In this document: positions 41,919 through 49,915 of the stretch, one piece after another
How positions within the stretch are numbered: the stretch's first letter is position 1
Layout of the letters: the number at the start of each line of letters is the position of its first letter
Source: a virus
Length of the DNA stretch: 64,000 nucleotides
Direction: 5' to 3' (one strand)
IMG/VR virus record: IMGVR_UViG_3300005826_000069
Location: 1 to 64,000 of that record
Made by a program: the position numbers and the translations under genes
Notes under the pieces: model-generated
Databases searched by the model: none
What the model was told of the DNA's origin: nothing
The model's input: only the letters and a program-made list of their open reading frames with translations

Positions 41919-42977
41919 ATGAAATCCGGACTTACCCTTCAAGAGATGGCTGCCGAAATCCAGCGCCGCGAAGAAGCCAAGCGCGACTTTGTTTCGGACA
42001 CCCGCAACCTGACCGTCGTGCCTACTGGCAACAAGTCGGTCGCCCTTGAGCTGAACGAAGAGCAGTTCCCGATCACGCAGCACGCGCTGCGCCAGATGGG
42101 TTCCCGCGTCAAGCTCCCGGCCCAGTATGCTGATCGCCTGCTGGAAGCCGGTCACGCCGACCTGCTGGCCGACAACCTATCTCAGTTGTTTGCCCGTGAG
42201 CCTGAGCAGCGCATGGTCCGCGTTCTGGACAACAAGGCTCGCGCTTTCCTGTCCAACCGCTACCGTCCGCTGGATAACTTCGACCTGTCCCACGCTGTGC
42301 TGCCTATCCTGATGGAACAGCCGCAGCTGGAGATCGTCTCCACCCAGTTCACCGAGACCCGGTTCTACATCAAGGCCGTGTTCCCCCGCGTGACTGGCGA
42401 CGTGTCTGTCGGTGACCCCGTGCAGTCCGGCGTTGTGATCTCGAACTCAGAGGTCGGCGCTGGTTCCCTGACGGTCTCCCCGCTGGTCTACCGTCTGGTC
42501 TGCCTGAACGGCATGATCTCTTCGTACGGCGGCCAGAAGAAGTACCACGTCGGTCGGGCTACGAATGGCAACGGCGAAGAGGCGCTGGAAATCTTCCGCG
42601 ACGAGACTGTCGAGGCTGATGACCGCGCGTTCTGGATGAAGGTGCAGGACACTGTTCGCGCCTCCACCAATCCGGAGCACTTCGAGCGCATCCTTGACGA
42701 GATGCGCAAGGCCAAGGGGATGGAGATCACTGGTCGCCCGGTCGCTGCAGTCGAAGAGCTGGCGAAGAAGTTCACCTACACCGAGAATCAGAAGGACTCC
42801 GTGCTGGAGCACCTGATGCGCGGCGGCGACTTCTCCCAGTACGGCCTGCTGAATGCGGTGACCCGTGCCTCGCAGGATCAGGACGACTACGAGACGGCCA
42901 CCCAGATGGAGCGCGATGGCGGACGCATCATCGAGCTACCGAAGGCAGAGTGGACCCGCATCGCGGAAGCCGCTTAA
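41919..42977 (+). CDS. DUF932 family phage/plasmid protein, 352 aa
   Basis: Matches the DUF932 family of phage and plasmid proteins: PITQHALRQMGSRVKLP, then RAFLSNRYRPLDNFDL, a beta centre with SEVGAGSLTVSPLVYRLVC and ending with a helical tail. The biochemical role of the family is unknown; members are often highly expressed early or middle proteins. It has its own promoter and a terminator behind it. Confidence 0.8.
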   Translation: MKSGLTLQEMAAEIQRREEAKRDFVSDTRNLTVVPTGNKSVALELNEEQFPITQHALRQMGSRVKLPAQYADRLLEAGHADLLADNLSQLFAREPEQRMVRVLDNKARAFLSNRYRPLDNFDLSHAVLPILMEQPQLEIVSTQFTETRFYIKAVFPRVTGDVSVGDPVQSGVVISNSEVGAGSLTVSPLVYRLVCLNGMISSYGGQKKYHVGRATNGNGEEALEIFRDETVEADDRAFWMKVQDTVRASTNPEHFERILDEMRKAKGMEITGRPVAAVEELAKKFTYTENQKDSVLEHLMRGGDFSQYGLLNAVTRASQDQDDYETATQMERDGGRIIELPKAEWTRIAEAA

Positions 42978-42985
42978 CCACCACA

Positions 42986-43006
42986 GGGGGGCGCAAGCCC
43001 CCCTTT
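42986..43006 (+). terminator. Terminator after the DUF932 gene
   Basis: GGGGGGC, loop GCAA, GCCCCCC, then TTT: a short strong hairpin with a tetraloop. The U-run is short, so partial read-through to the next gene is likely. Confidence 0.65.
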
Positions 43007-43023
43007 CCTATGGAGACAAAGCC

Positions 43024-43596
43024 ATGAGTGCTGACAAGAACCTAGCGTACGCACGCAAGCTCCTAGACCGGCTGATCGAGATCGATCAGACAGTCGTGGG
43101 GCATTACTACGAGATGGGCCGCATCCTGTCGTCCATCAACCACGGCAAGCTGACCGAGCTGCTGGGCTACGAATCGTTGGCCCATCTCATCGAAGAGGAG
43201 CTGAGCTTCGGCACCGGAACCGGCTACAAGTACATGAACGTGTACCGGCACCTGCGCCGCCTGAAGTACAACAAGACAGAGGCGCTGGAGCTGCTGGACG
43301 AGTTCGGGATCACGCAGCTGTATGCGTGGCTGACTCGCGCCACCACCAAGGCCAGCAAGCGCACGATCTACAGCGACCTCAAGTCTATCGGTGTGCCGGT
43401 CACTATTGGCTTCTGCCTGAAGCCTGACGACCGCAAGCGGGTCACCGTGTTGATGGACACCATGGGCGCGGAGTGGTCAGAGCATGGACGGCTCAACAAC
43501 TCATCCAAGCTGTTCATGGAGATGGTCGCTGTCTGCGAGGAGGCTTACGGCATCGCAGAGCCAGCGCCTAAGTCCAAGCTCACCATTGTGAAGTAG
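43024..43596 (+). CDS. Hypothetical protein, 190 aa
   Basis: N-terminal half is helical (ARKLLDRLIEIDQTVVG, YYEMGRILSSINHGKLTEL) with GYESLAHLIEEELSFGTGTG, similar in feel to DUF3102-type or ParB-linked helical domains; the C-terminal half has TIGFCLKPDDRKRVTVLMD. Possibly a DNA-linked regulator. Ends 2 bases before the A-run of the terminator. Confidence 0.6.
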   Translation: MSADKNLAYARKLLDRLIEIDQTVVGHYYEMGRILSSINHGKLTELLGYESLAHLIEEELSFGTGTGYKYMNVYRHLRRLKYNKTEALELLDEFGITQLYAWLTRATTKASKRTIYSDLKSIGVPVTIGFCLKPDDRKRVTVLMDTMGAEWSEHGRLNNSSKLFMEMVAVCEEAYGIAEPAPKSKLTIVK

Positions 43597-43598
43597 GC

Positions 43599-43633
43599 AA
43601 AAAAAGGCCGGGTTGGATTTCTCCGACCCGGCC
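43599..43633 (-). terminator. Strong minus-strand terminator at the convergent junction
   Basis: GGCCGGGTCGGA pairs with TCCAACCCGGCC (one G-U) around a 4-base loop, and on the minus strand a run of seven T follows. It ends the 48-43.7 kb replication transcripts. Confidence 0.85.
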
Positions 43634-43712
43634 TCCGAGCTTCGCCATGAAGTTCTAAGGACGTACCCGACATCCCCTGCAAGAACAAGAAGGGCCTTGC
43701 AAAGCAAGCGTC

Positions 43713-44099
43713 TCATTTTATCCGCTGCACGTCAATCCCGTACTGAGCCTCCACGATGGCACGCCTGAGCCGCGACTCGCTGGTGTCCATGCCCTTGGTG
43801 TCTTCCACAACCAGCTCGTCTCCACGCAGGTACGAGAAGTCTGCGGTGTAAGTGGCACGCCTTCCGTTTGGGTAGCCCTTCGACTTCACGAGGATCGGCT
43901 TGTCTCCGCAGCTCAGCTTGAACTTCGGATGAACCTTCAGGTCGGTGATCGCGCCTGCTCGCTCCATCAGCTTCAGCTCTTCGTACCGCCGAGCCTCCAG
44001 TTTCGAATCGAACTTGAGGCCATCGACGACGGTCTTCTTGTTTTTGTACTTCGGAACCTGCCATCCGGCTACGGCCCTTGTCGGTGCTTTCGTTCCCAC
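43713..44099 (-). CDS. DUF1064-type PD-(D/E)XK nuclease, 128 aa
   Basis: Typical DUF1064 start: KYKNKKTVVDGLKFDSKLEA, with Glu35 in the E-A-R-R motif. Then YTADFSYLRG (Asp87) and ELVVEDTKG (Asp100-Thr-Lys102) give the nuclease D...(D/E)-x-K core. The family is thought to be a phage Holliday-junction or recombination endonuclease. GTG start behind GGAGG; last gene of the replication block. Confidence 0.75.
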   Translation of the reverse strand: MGTKAPTRAVAGWQVPKYKNKKTVVDGLKFDSKLEARRYEELKLMERAGAITDLKVHPKFKLSCGDKPILVKSKGYPNGRRATYTADFSYLRGDELVVEDTKGMDTSESRLRRAIVEAQYGIDVQRIK

Positions 44100-44407
44100 A
44101 TTCGTGCCTCCAGAAAAATATCGTAGTCAAGCTGTTCGTCCACCCAGATCAGATGGGCGAGCTGCGTTCCGAATGCTGCCTCCCAAGTTTCCACGCCCAT
44201 GCCAGAATCGATCCCCCGGATGCCGACGTGATACTCGGCGTGCAAAGGTATCTGCAGGAACGGGTTCTGCTTCTGCCCCATGCCGACATGCCATCCAGCC
44301 TCCTTGATCGATGCTCCATGGGTATGGTGCAGCGTAACTGGGCGCATCCGGGAGACGGCGCATGGCAGTTCTCGCAGGTTCTGCTCGTGCCTACTTACCG
44401 GGATCAA
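44069..44407 (-). CDS. HNH-like recombination nuclease (DUF968-like), 112 aa
   Basis: The pattern PCAVSR, VTLHHTHGAS, HVGMGQKQNPFLQIPLHAEY, HVGIRGIDSG resembles the HNH-type core of DUF968 phage proteins (C-x-x..., HH, G-M-G-x-K, P-L-H-x-x-H). TTG is the only start in frame upstream of the core; TTG overlaps the upstream gene's end. Likely acts with the DUF1064 nuclease on recombination or packaging intermediates. Confidence 0.55.
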   Translation of the reverse strand: MIPVSRHEQNLRELPCAVSRMRPVTLHHTHGASIKEAGWHVGMGQKQNPFLQIPLHAEYHVGIRGIDSGMGVETWEAAFGTQLAHLIWVDEQLDYDIFLEARMWERKHRQGP

Positions 44408-44840
44408 TGCTCTTCACCGGCTTCATGTCCTTGAGTGGCAGCATAATGACAGGCTCCTTGTCTCCGTTCTGGCCGCGATCATTGCCGCCCCAAAGCACTT
44501 TCAGCTCTTTGACGTGCAGGTAGCTTACGGCATCGAAGTACATCATGCTGCCGTCTTCGAACTGGTAGATCATCAGCGCCGGAACACGAGCGGTCCAGCC
44601 AAGCTGCCTGAGCTTTGCCCACTTGGCTAGACTCAGCATCATTTCTGGGTACTGCCTGTCACGATACTTGTACTCTGCAAAAGCACAGATTCGATCATCC
44701 CTCCGCAGGCACCAGTCAATCTCGTACAGGAAGGGCGACAGGTCTTCGACCACGCAGTGCCATCGCCTTTCAATGAACAGCGCCGCTGTCGCTTGACGCT
44801 GCCTGTCTTCCTCGCTTTCATTGCATTCACGCCATTTCAA
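44391..44840 (-). CDS. Putative PD-(D/E)XK nuclease-fold protein, 149 aa
   Basis: TTG start chosen: AAGGGGA lies 8 bases upstream and it overlaps the upstream stop as TTGA. YEIDWCLRRDDRICAFAEYKYR gives an Asp followed by E-Y-K, the core of restriction-like folds used by phage resolvases. ALMIYQFEDGSMMYFDA follows as an outer strand. Function inferred from the motif only. Confidence 0.5.
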   Translation of the reverse strand: MKWRECNESEEDRQRQATAALFIERRWHCVVEDLSPFLYEIDWCLRRDDRICAFAEYKYRDRQYPEMMLSLAKWAKLRQLGWTARVPALMIYQFEDGSMMYFDAVSYLHVKELKVLWGGNDRGQNGDKEPVIMLPLKDMKPVKSIDPGK

Positions 44841-45508
44841 AACGGTGTCCCCTTGCGCTCTGACAGCCATGCTGCAAATGGCTTGCGGACCTGATCGTGA
44901 AACGACTGAGCGATAGACTCATGCTGGTCCAGCAGACTGCGTGAATCGATCCCAAGGCGGTCCCGAATGAACTCCGCTGCCTCCTGCTCGTTCCTGACCC
45001 GCCACTCACCCTGCAGCTCGGCCCAGCTCCAGAAGTCTGGGTTGTTACCCATCATGGCCGCCACCTGAGACAGCCTCTGTGGCCTTTTACCGGGCTTCTG
45101 GTGATTCTCGACCGTCTCCCTTGCCTTCTGGTCAATCACGGTGTCATCGTCGTCCAGCTCGACCAGAGCGGCCATAAAGGAATCCTTGCCGCGCTCGAAG
45201 CCCTCGAACACATGCATCCCGTTGTCCGGGGGAGGACACCAGAACTCCACGCTGTGCCCCGTGGCTGAGCTGTCCTGCCAGTTCGCCAGCATCAGCTCCA
45301 CCACGACGCTGGCCTTATCCTGTACGTGAACCAGCGACACGCTGAATCGTGTCCCGGCCTTTCCCTTGCGGCGCTTGGTGAAATACTTGAACGGATTCGG
45401 CCCGTCGCTCCCGCCCACGATCTTGAACTTGACCTTGTGCCCAGCGTTGTCGGACCACGTAGCGGCTGACAGGATCAGCTCGCCCCTCCATGCAATGTTC
45501 TGTTCCAT
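44837..45508 (-). CDS. Hypothetical replication-region protein, 223 aa
   Basis: Starts MEQNIAWRGELILSAATW with GAAGGGGG upstream. A beta-rich first half (VKFKIVGGSD, FSVSLVHVQDKASVVVELML) and helical second half (EQEAAEFIRDRLGIDSRSLL). It may be an ssDNA- or DNA-binding protein judged from its neighbours, but no family is recognised. Confidence 0.6.
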   Translation of the reverse strand: MEQNIAWRGELILSAATWSDNAGHKVKFKIVGGSDGPNPFKYFTKRRKGKAGTRFSVSLVHVQDKASVVVELMLANWQDSSATGHSVEFWCPPPDNGMHVFEGFERGKDSFMAALVELDDDDTVIDQKARETVENHQKPGKRPQRLSQVAAMMGNNPDFWSWAELQGEWRVRNEQEAAEFIRDRLGIDSRSLLDQHESIAQSFHDQVRKPFAAWLSERKGTPF

Positions 45509-45562
45509 GTTGCCCCCTTCAATGCGCGACGGCACGAGTCTCCCCGTGCCGCCGCATCATCG

Positions 45563-45763
45563 TTACTTCTTGGCCTTTGCTTTCGGCGGGGAGCGCTTGA
45601 CTCCCTCCGTGCGCAGCGTCAGGCCGCCATTGTCCAGCGACCAGCCGACAACAGGCTTGCCTGCCTTGCCGTCGCCAGCAGCCACGACCAGCTGGTCGGT
45701 TTCCTTGACCAGACCTGCCGCAATCAGGCTGGCGATTTTTTCACTTACTTCTTTCAGGTTCAT
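45563..45763 (-). CDS. Small protein with basic tail, 66 aa
   Basis: Starts MNLKEVSEKIASLIAAG; AAAGGGG lies before it. Folded core followed by a Lys-rich end (RSPPKAKAKK), suggesting nucleic-acid contact. Not recognised. Confidence 0.55.
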   Translation of the reverse strand: MNLKEVSEKIASLIAAGLVKETDQLVVAAGDGKAGKPVVGWSLDNGGLTLRTEGVKRSPPKAKAKK

Positions 45764-45798
45764 CTTCGTACCCCTTTGGTTGATGCGCGTCAGCGCGG

Positions 45799-46761
45799 TT
45801 AAAAATACGCTCTCATGTCTACGTGGAAATTTTTGTCTTGCGTGTCGCTGCAATCCGACTCGTTGAAAACATCAAGCGGGTCGTGACCCTGAACCGTCGG
45901 TAGGAACACGCGGATATTGCAATCCCTGTTGACGTTCCAGTACGAGTTAGCAAGCTGGTAAGCAGCCGCCTGACCAGTGAAGCTCTCGTCACAGTCTGCA
46001 TAGATGTTAAGCACCCTCAGTTCCTTTGGCAGGCTCATCTGCGCCATCATGTTAGCCGAGATGCCGCACCACGTTGGCTGGTTTCTCATTGCGCGCGCAG
46101 CGAATCCCGACTCGACTCCCTCAGCCACGCACAGGCACCCACCCTCTTCCGGATCGCCGAGGCGAATGGCTCCGCCTGCGATTGTGGTAACCGGCGGCAT
46201 GACCTTCTTCCATCGCCTTCCATTGCCGATATAAATCCTGTGCAGGCTTACAGGGTGTCCCGTTGGCGACTGAATCAGCGAGACAACGCCATGGTATCGA
46301 GCGTTTGTTGTCGCGTCATAGAGACAGTCGGACCCCCTTACCGTGACTGGCAGCTCATCTTCAGAGTCGATCTTCAGTCCTCTCGACCGCAGATAATCCA
46401 CGGCGATATCCGGGCGCTGCGCGGCCTTCCAGACGGTGTTCAGAATCCTGCGCTTTGCTGCTTCACTCAACTCGTCCTTGAATGGCTCCGCGCTGGACTG
46501 TCCAGCGACCTCTTCGACACGCTTTAGCACGGTCTTGAAGTCCGTCATCAGGTGATGCATCAGCAGTGTGAAGCCATCACCAGCGCCACACTGGTTGCAG
46601 AACCATGTGCCTTCTCCGTTTTTGTCGTCGAATCGAAACCTGTCCTTGCCCTGACAGATCGGGCATGGACCATGAATGTTGCGCAGGAACTTCTCGTCCA
46701 CACCCAGTGCGATCAGGATCGATCTCCACTTTCCTCTGAACTTGTTTGCTGCCTCAGACAC
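45799..46761 (-). CDS. DNA primase with zinc finger and Toprim domain, 320 aa
   Basis: A GTG start is chosen, with GGGGAG upstream and an 8-base overlap with the helicase gene. Zinc knuckle Cys33-x2-Cys36 (CPIC) and Cys55-x2-Cys58 (CNQC) with the RFRFDD strand is the primase zinc finger of the P4-alpha/DnaG type. A Toprim domain near residues 160-295 shows CVAEGVESGFA (Glu) and YADCDES (Asp-x-Asp), then HDPLD. No helicase domain is attached; the separate SSL2 helicase gene sits directly upstream. Makes RNA primers for phage replication. Confidence 0.85.
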   Translation of the reverse strand: MSEAANKFRGKWRSILIALGVDEKFLRNIHGPCPICQGKDRFRFDDKNGEGTWFCNQCGAGDGFTLLMHHLMTDFKTVLKRVEEVAGQSSAEPFKDELSEAAKRRILNTVWKAAQRPDIAVDYLRSRGLKIDSEDELPVTVRGSDCLYDATTNARYHGVVSLIQSPTGHPVSLHRIYIGNGRRWKKVMPPVTTIAGGAIRLGDPEEGGCLCVAEGVESGFAARAMRNQPTWCGISANMMAQMSLPKELRVLNIYADCDESFTGQAAAYQLANSYWNVNRDCNIRVFLPTVQGHDPLDVFNESDCSDTQDKNFHVDMRAYF

Positions 46762-48286
46762 GCTGCTCCCCCCTTTCCTTTGCCTTGGCTTTGCCCTTAG
46801 CGTATGCGATGCCCATGCTCCTGATGTATGACTTGCACTCAGGAGTGGGGGTCTCGATGTAAGTCTGGTCGGTCCACGTTCGTGGCGGCCACTCTTTGAA
46901 CTTGCGCTTGTATGCGTGTGCTGCCCAGCCGATCTTCTTTCCCTTGTCCTCGGCATGGAACCGGAACATCCTATACCAGCGCTGCTTGTCCGTCAGTGAG
47001 TACGTGACCTTCTTTGCCGCGACTCGCTGCCTCTTGTCCAGCTTGTTCAGTTCGCCGTTGCGGGTCTCGTACCACTTGCCTTGTCTCTCGGGCTTGTGGC
47101 CGCAGCCCGGACACACGACCTGCCCTTCGTACACCATTGCACAGTTCACACAAGTGATCGTTTTGGCCGCGCGCTCGCGCTGCTTCTTCTCCCTCTCCAT
47201 GTGCAGCGTCTTGCTCTCTTCGAGCGCCCACTCTCGCGGGTCCTCGATCAGGCCGTGCTGGTAGACGTTGCCGGAGTGATCAATGATGAGCGTGTCCTGC
47301 TTGCCTATCTCCGGCCTGAGCGTCCGCCCTGCCATCTGTAGATACAGGCCGAGCGATTTGGTTGGCCTTGCCAGCACACACGCTGACAGCTTTGGCAGGT
47401 CAAACCCTTCTGTCAGCACCATGCAGTTGGTCACCACCTGATACTGCCCTGACTTCAGCCCTCGAATCGCATCGTCACGCTCTGGCTTTCCCATCGTGCC
47501 ATCGATATGGATTGCTCGTGCCCCGGACTTCCTGAACTCTTCGCAAAGATGGATAGAGTGGTCAACGCCAGACGCGAACACGATGGTCGGCCTATCTGCC
47601 GCGAGCCTGTGCCAGTGTGACACGATGTCGCCCACCAGCTCACGATGGTTCATCGCTTCCTCAAGCTGCTTGGAGTTGTAGTCTCCCGCTGTGATTTTCA
47701 CGCCCGTGAGATCAGGGATCGTCGGCGCGTAGTATTCCGGTTGCACTAGATAGCCCAGCTTGATCAGCTTCGCTACGGATGGGCACCTGACCATATGCGT
47801 GTAGACATCGCCAAGCCCCCTGCCATCTGTGCGCACCGGGGTCGCCGTCATGCCGATCACAATGGCATCCGGATACGCTTCAATCATCTTGAGGTAAGTC
47901 GGAGACAGGGAGCGATGTGCTTCATCGATGAATACGATGTCCGCCTTCGGCAGCGGAATCCTGCCAGAAGAAAGCGACCACTCTCGCAGCGAATCAATCG
48001 ATGCCACCTGCACTTCGAACTCCATCTGCAGGAACTCGCCGGACATGATGACCCCGTGATCCACGCCGAACTTGTACAGCTTGCTGGCGCACTGCTTCAC
48101 CAGCTCCCTACGATGAGCAAGGAACAAGATGCGTGAACCTTTCTCTTCAGCCTGCCGAATGATGTGTGATGCGATGACGGTTTTCCCTGCGCCTGTCGGT
48201 GCCTGTAGGATCACCCGCCTGCCACCCACGCGGAACACTTCGCGCAGAGCATCTACTGCTTCGTATTGAAATTGGCGAAGTTCCAT
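46754..48286 (-). CDS. SSL2-type DEAH helicase with zinc ribbon, 510 aa
   Basis: Superfamily 2 motifs in order: Walker A APTGAGKT (29-36), FIDEAHRS (DEAH 121-124), GMTATP (145-150), and the C-terminal QMAGRTLRP. After the helicase core comes a Cys-rich ribbon CVNC...CPGC near residue 390-405 and a basic tail. Similar helicases pair with primase in phages that lack their own polymerase; they can open DNA or rescue forks. Start MELRQFQYEA; the upstream non-coding stretch carries a possible promoter. Confidence 0.85.
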   Translation of the reverse strand: MELRQFQYEAVDALREVFRVGGRRVILQAPTGAGKTVIASHIIRQAEEKGSRILFLAHRRELVKQCASKLYKFGVDHGVIMSGEFLQMEFEVQVASIDSLREWSLSSGRIPLPKADIVFIDEAHRSLSPTYLKMIEAYPDAIVIGMTATPVRTDGRGLGDVYTHMVRCPSVAKLIKLGYLVQPEYYAPTIPDLTGVKITAGDYNSKQLEEAMNHRELVGDIVSHWHRLAADRPTIVFASGVDHSIHLCEEFRKSGARAIHIDGTMGKPERDDAIRGLKSGQYQVVTNCMVLTEGFDLPKLSACVLARPTKSLGLYLQMAGRTLRPEIGKQDTLIIDHSGNVYQHGLIEDPREWALEESKTLHMEREKKQRERAAKTITCVNCAMVYEGQVVCPGCGHKPERQGKWYETRNGELNKLDKRQRVAAKKVTYSLTDKQRWYRMFRFHAEDKGKKIGWAAHAYKRKFKEWPPRTWTDQTYIETPTPECKSYIRSMGIAYAKGKAKAKERGEQRV

Positions 48287-48300
48287 GGTCGGTACAGTTT

Positions 48301-48467
48301 ATCAATCAGTGCTAATTACTTCAACAAAAAATGATAACGAGATTTTTTGTTTCGGGTGCAGACCTCCCCTTTCCGGGAGAACGCCACTACTGGGCTTCGT
48401 CCCGTACTTCGGCTTCCGGTCGGACCTCCTACGAGGCTTCTCCCGTGCGGCAGGAAGGGGTCACCTG
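48301..48467 (-). promoter_or_regulatory. Non-coding region with possible helicase promoter
   Basis: On the minus strand TTGTTG, 17 bases, TGATAA could be a promoter for the helicase-primase genes; just upstream is CTCGTTATCA, a piece shared with the 38.5 kb operator. The rest of the region (GC-rich, several short inverted repeats around TCCGG) has no reading frame I can support. Confidence 0.4.
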
Positions 48468-48662
48468 TTATTCCGCAGAATGGCTTTTCTGGTAGGCAGG
48501 CACCAAGCGGACCTCGCGAACTCTCAGCGTACCGGGCTGGATCGGAGGGAATTTGTTTGCGCTGTCCGCGACGGGGAGGTAGACTTTCCGCGTCGGGAAA
48601 TGTTCAGGCGGCAAACCTTTCCACTTCTTCCCGATCACGGCCCGGTTGAGTTCTTCGCTCAC
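48468..48662 (-). CDS. Small hypothetical protein, about 64 aa
   Basis: A GTG start (SEELNRAVIGKKWKG) is preferred over a TTG further upstream that overlaps the HTH gene. Basic, with LPPEHFPTRKVYLPV and LRVREVRLVPAYQKS. Start and function uncertain. Confidence 0.4.
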   Translation of the reverse strand: MSEELNRAVIGKKWKGLPPEHFPTRKVYLPVADSANKFPPIQPGTLRVREVRLVPAYQKSHSAE

Positions 48663-48678
48663 CGGGCCGAATCTTTTT

Positions 48679-48996
48679 CTACGCCCGTTTCTTTTTCTTG
48701 TCAATCTTGGGTGAGCTGGTCTTGACCTGCTGCACGTCTGAGTACAGGTCGATAGGATCGAGCGGGTAATTATTTTCTTCTGCGAGTTGAAGCAAGCGCA
48801 TCAGTGTGCGCCCACCGGGTCGGCTCCTGTTCGCTGTTTCCCAAACACGAAGCGTTGCCGGACACACGCCGACGAGTTCTGAGAATTCTGTTCTATTGAG
48901 GCGAAGCTCTTCGCGAAACCTGCGCACGGCGTTTGGATGTAATGGCGCTGAGTTGGTCCTGAGTATCGGGCGGAATCGCTTCTGGCTTTTGCTCAT
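48679..48996 (-). CDS. HTH transcription regulator, 105 aa
   Basis: Starts MSKSQKRFRP, 9 bases after GGAG. Residues 24-56 (VRRFREELRLNRTEFSELVG, then PATLRVWETANRSRP) form a helix-turn-helix of the xre/HigA-like type with recognition helix PATLRVWE. The C-terminal 30 residues are Lys-rich. Being divergent from the 49.1 kb plus-strand promoter, it is the best candidate for the regulator that binds the shared operator pieces. That link is inference. Confidence 0.7.
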   Translation of the reverse strand: MSKSQKRFRPILRTNSAPLHPNAVRRFREELRLNRTEFSELVGVCPATLRVWETANRSRPGGRTLMRLLQLAEENNYPLDPIDLYSDVQQVKTSSPKIDKKKKRA

Positions 48997-49090
48997 AACG
49001 GATGTCTCCATGTCCATGATCTGCTCTCTGACGTGTGTTTAAGGTTGATAAAATACTTGGGGTTCGAGTGAACGAGTTTAGCATCAAGTG

Positions 49091-49119
49091 TTGACTCTGT
49101 TCCACACTGGGCGTAATCT
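49091..49119 (+). promoter_or_regulatory. Promoter for the 49-55 kb plus-strand block
   Basis: TTGACT, 17 bases, TAATCT, preceded by AAGTG as in the two operator-linked promoters. Upstream there is no full TGTGA-N9-TCACA, only AACGAG and TCAAGTG pieces. The 165 bases after it, up to the first gene, hold no gene I can see. Confidence 0.65.
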
Positions 49120-49285
49120 TCGTTTCGTGCCCGAGGTCGGAGTCAAAGGGTTATCCTCCTAAGATGCTTCCCTTAGACGTTCATTGAAGACGAGGTTGGT
49201 CACCGGAGGCTTGCTAAGGCCGCTCGCACGTTGCTGAAATACATGTCGGTTCCCGGCGCGAAGATTCAGAAACTGAGGAGGCGCG

Positions 49286-49483
49286 ATGACTGACAACCTG
49301 ATAGGGAAACGCGCCTTAGTACGGCTCTCTAGTGCGCCTGATGACATGCTTAATGGTACAGTCCTGTATAGACCGCAAACAATCGGGGATTGCTGGATCA
49401 TTCGTGACGATGCTGGATGCACGTTTTACGTCCAATCATACCAATGGGTTATGTTTCGTCTAGGGGATGATTTAAATGACTGA
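49286..49483 (+). CDS. Small beta-barrel-like protein, 65 aa
   Basis: Strand pattern LIGKRALVRLSSA, GTVLYRPQTIGDCWIIRDD, CTFYVQSYQWVMF suggests an SH3-like small barrel. GAGGAGG before the ATG. Not recognised. Confidence 0.6.
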   Translation: MTDNLIGKRALVRLSSAPDDMLNGTVLYRPQTIGDCWIIRDDAGCTFYVQSYQWVMFRLGDDLND

Positions 49484-49655
49484 CCAAGCGAGCAACTTAG
49501 TATTAAGGGCGATGGCATGGGAGCGAGCAAAGGGAGAGCTTCGGTCTATCACTGCCGCCTATATGCACGAAGAAGAAAAATTTAATCAGTGGCTTGAGAA
49601 GGTTGAGCAGTTTATTCAGGAAGTTGAGGATTACGCGATTGGCGGGCTTGGATAA
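49476..49655 (+). CDS. Small helical protein, 59 aa
   Basis: Starts MTDQASNLVLRAMAWERAKG, in a frame that overlaps the previous stop by 8 bases. A single long helix (EEKFNQWLEKVEQFIQEVE). Function unknown. Confidence 0.55.
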   Translation: MTDQASNLVLRAMAWERAKGELRSITAAYMHEEEKFNQWLEKVEQFIQEVEDYAIGGLG

Positions 49656-49675
49656 ATTTCATTAGGAGAACAGCC

Positions 49676-49915
49676 ATGACTGACGTGTTCGTGGTAATCA
49701 CCGATAACGAGACTTGGGCTGGCAACATCAAGCCGCATCAGGCGCTGGCGAAGTACCGTGAGGCGACTGGTATTCCAGCCAAGCTGATCGTAATGGGCGT
49801 GACCGCGACCCCGTTCACCATCGCTGATCCGAATGATGCGGGGATGCTCGACATCGCCGGGTTCGATTCTGCGGTGCCTGCGCTGGTGGCTGACTTCATT
49901 CGGGAGGGCTTGTGA
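49676..49915 (+). CDS. C-terminal vWA piece of a Ro60/TROVE protein, 79 aa
   Basis: The whole length matches the end of Ro60/Rsr proteins: VFVVITDNETWAG (residues 4-16), ALAKYREATGIPAKLIVMG, FTIADPNDAGMLD and AGFDSAVP. These are the last strands and helices of the von Willebrand A domain. The TROVE ring that binds Y RNAs and the D-x-S-x-S metal site are absent. It has its own GGAGAAC ribosome site, so it may be expressed. Either a remnant of a full gene or a stand-alone fragment. Confidence 0.8.
   Translation: MTDVFVVITDNETWAGNIKPHQALAKYREATGIPAKLIVMGVTATPFTIADPNDAGMLDIAGFDSAVPALVADFIREGL

Noticed and set aside
43599-43633. Terminator for the plus-strand 190-aa gene
   Set aside because: The A-run precedes the stem on the plus strand and no U-run follows it; it acts on the minus strand.
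44639-44830. Alternative minus-strand frame over the PD-(D/E)XK-like gene
   Set aside because: Lys/Ser/Arg shadow without motifs; the chosen frame has the D...E-x-K core and coupled start.
48347-48649. A 100-aa plus-strand frame before the HTH gene
   Set aside because: No ribosome site, Pro/Arg-rich, and it runs against two minus-strand frames; treated as non-coding.
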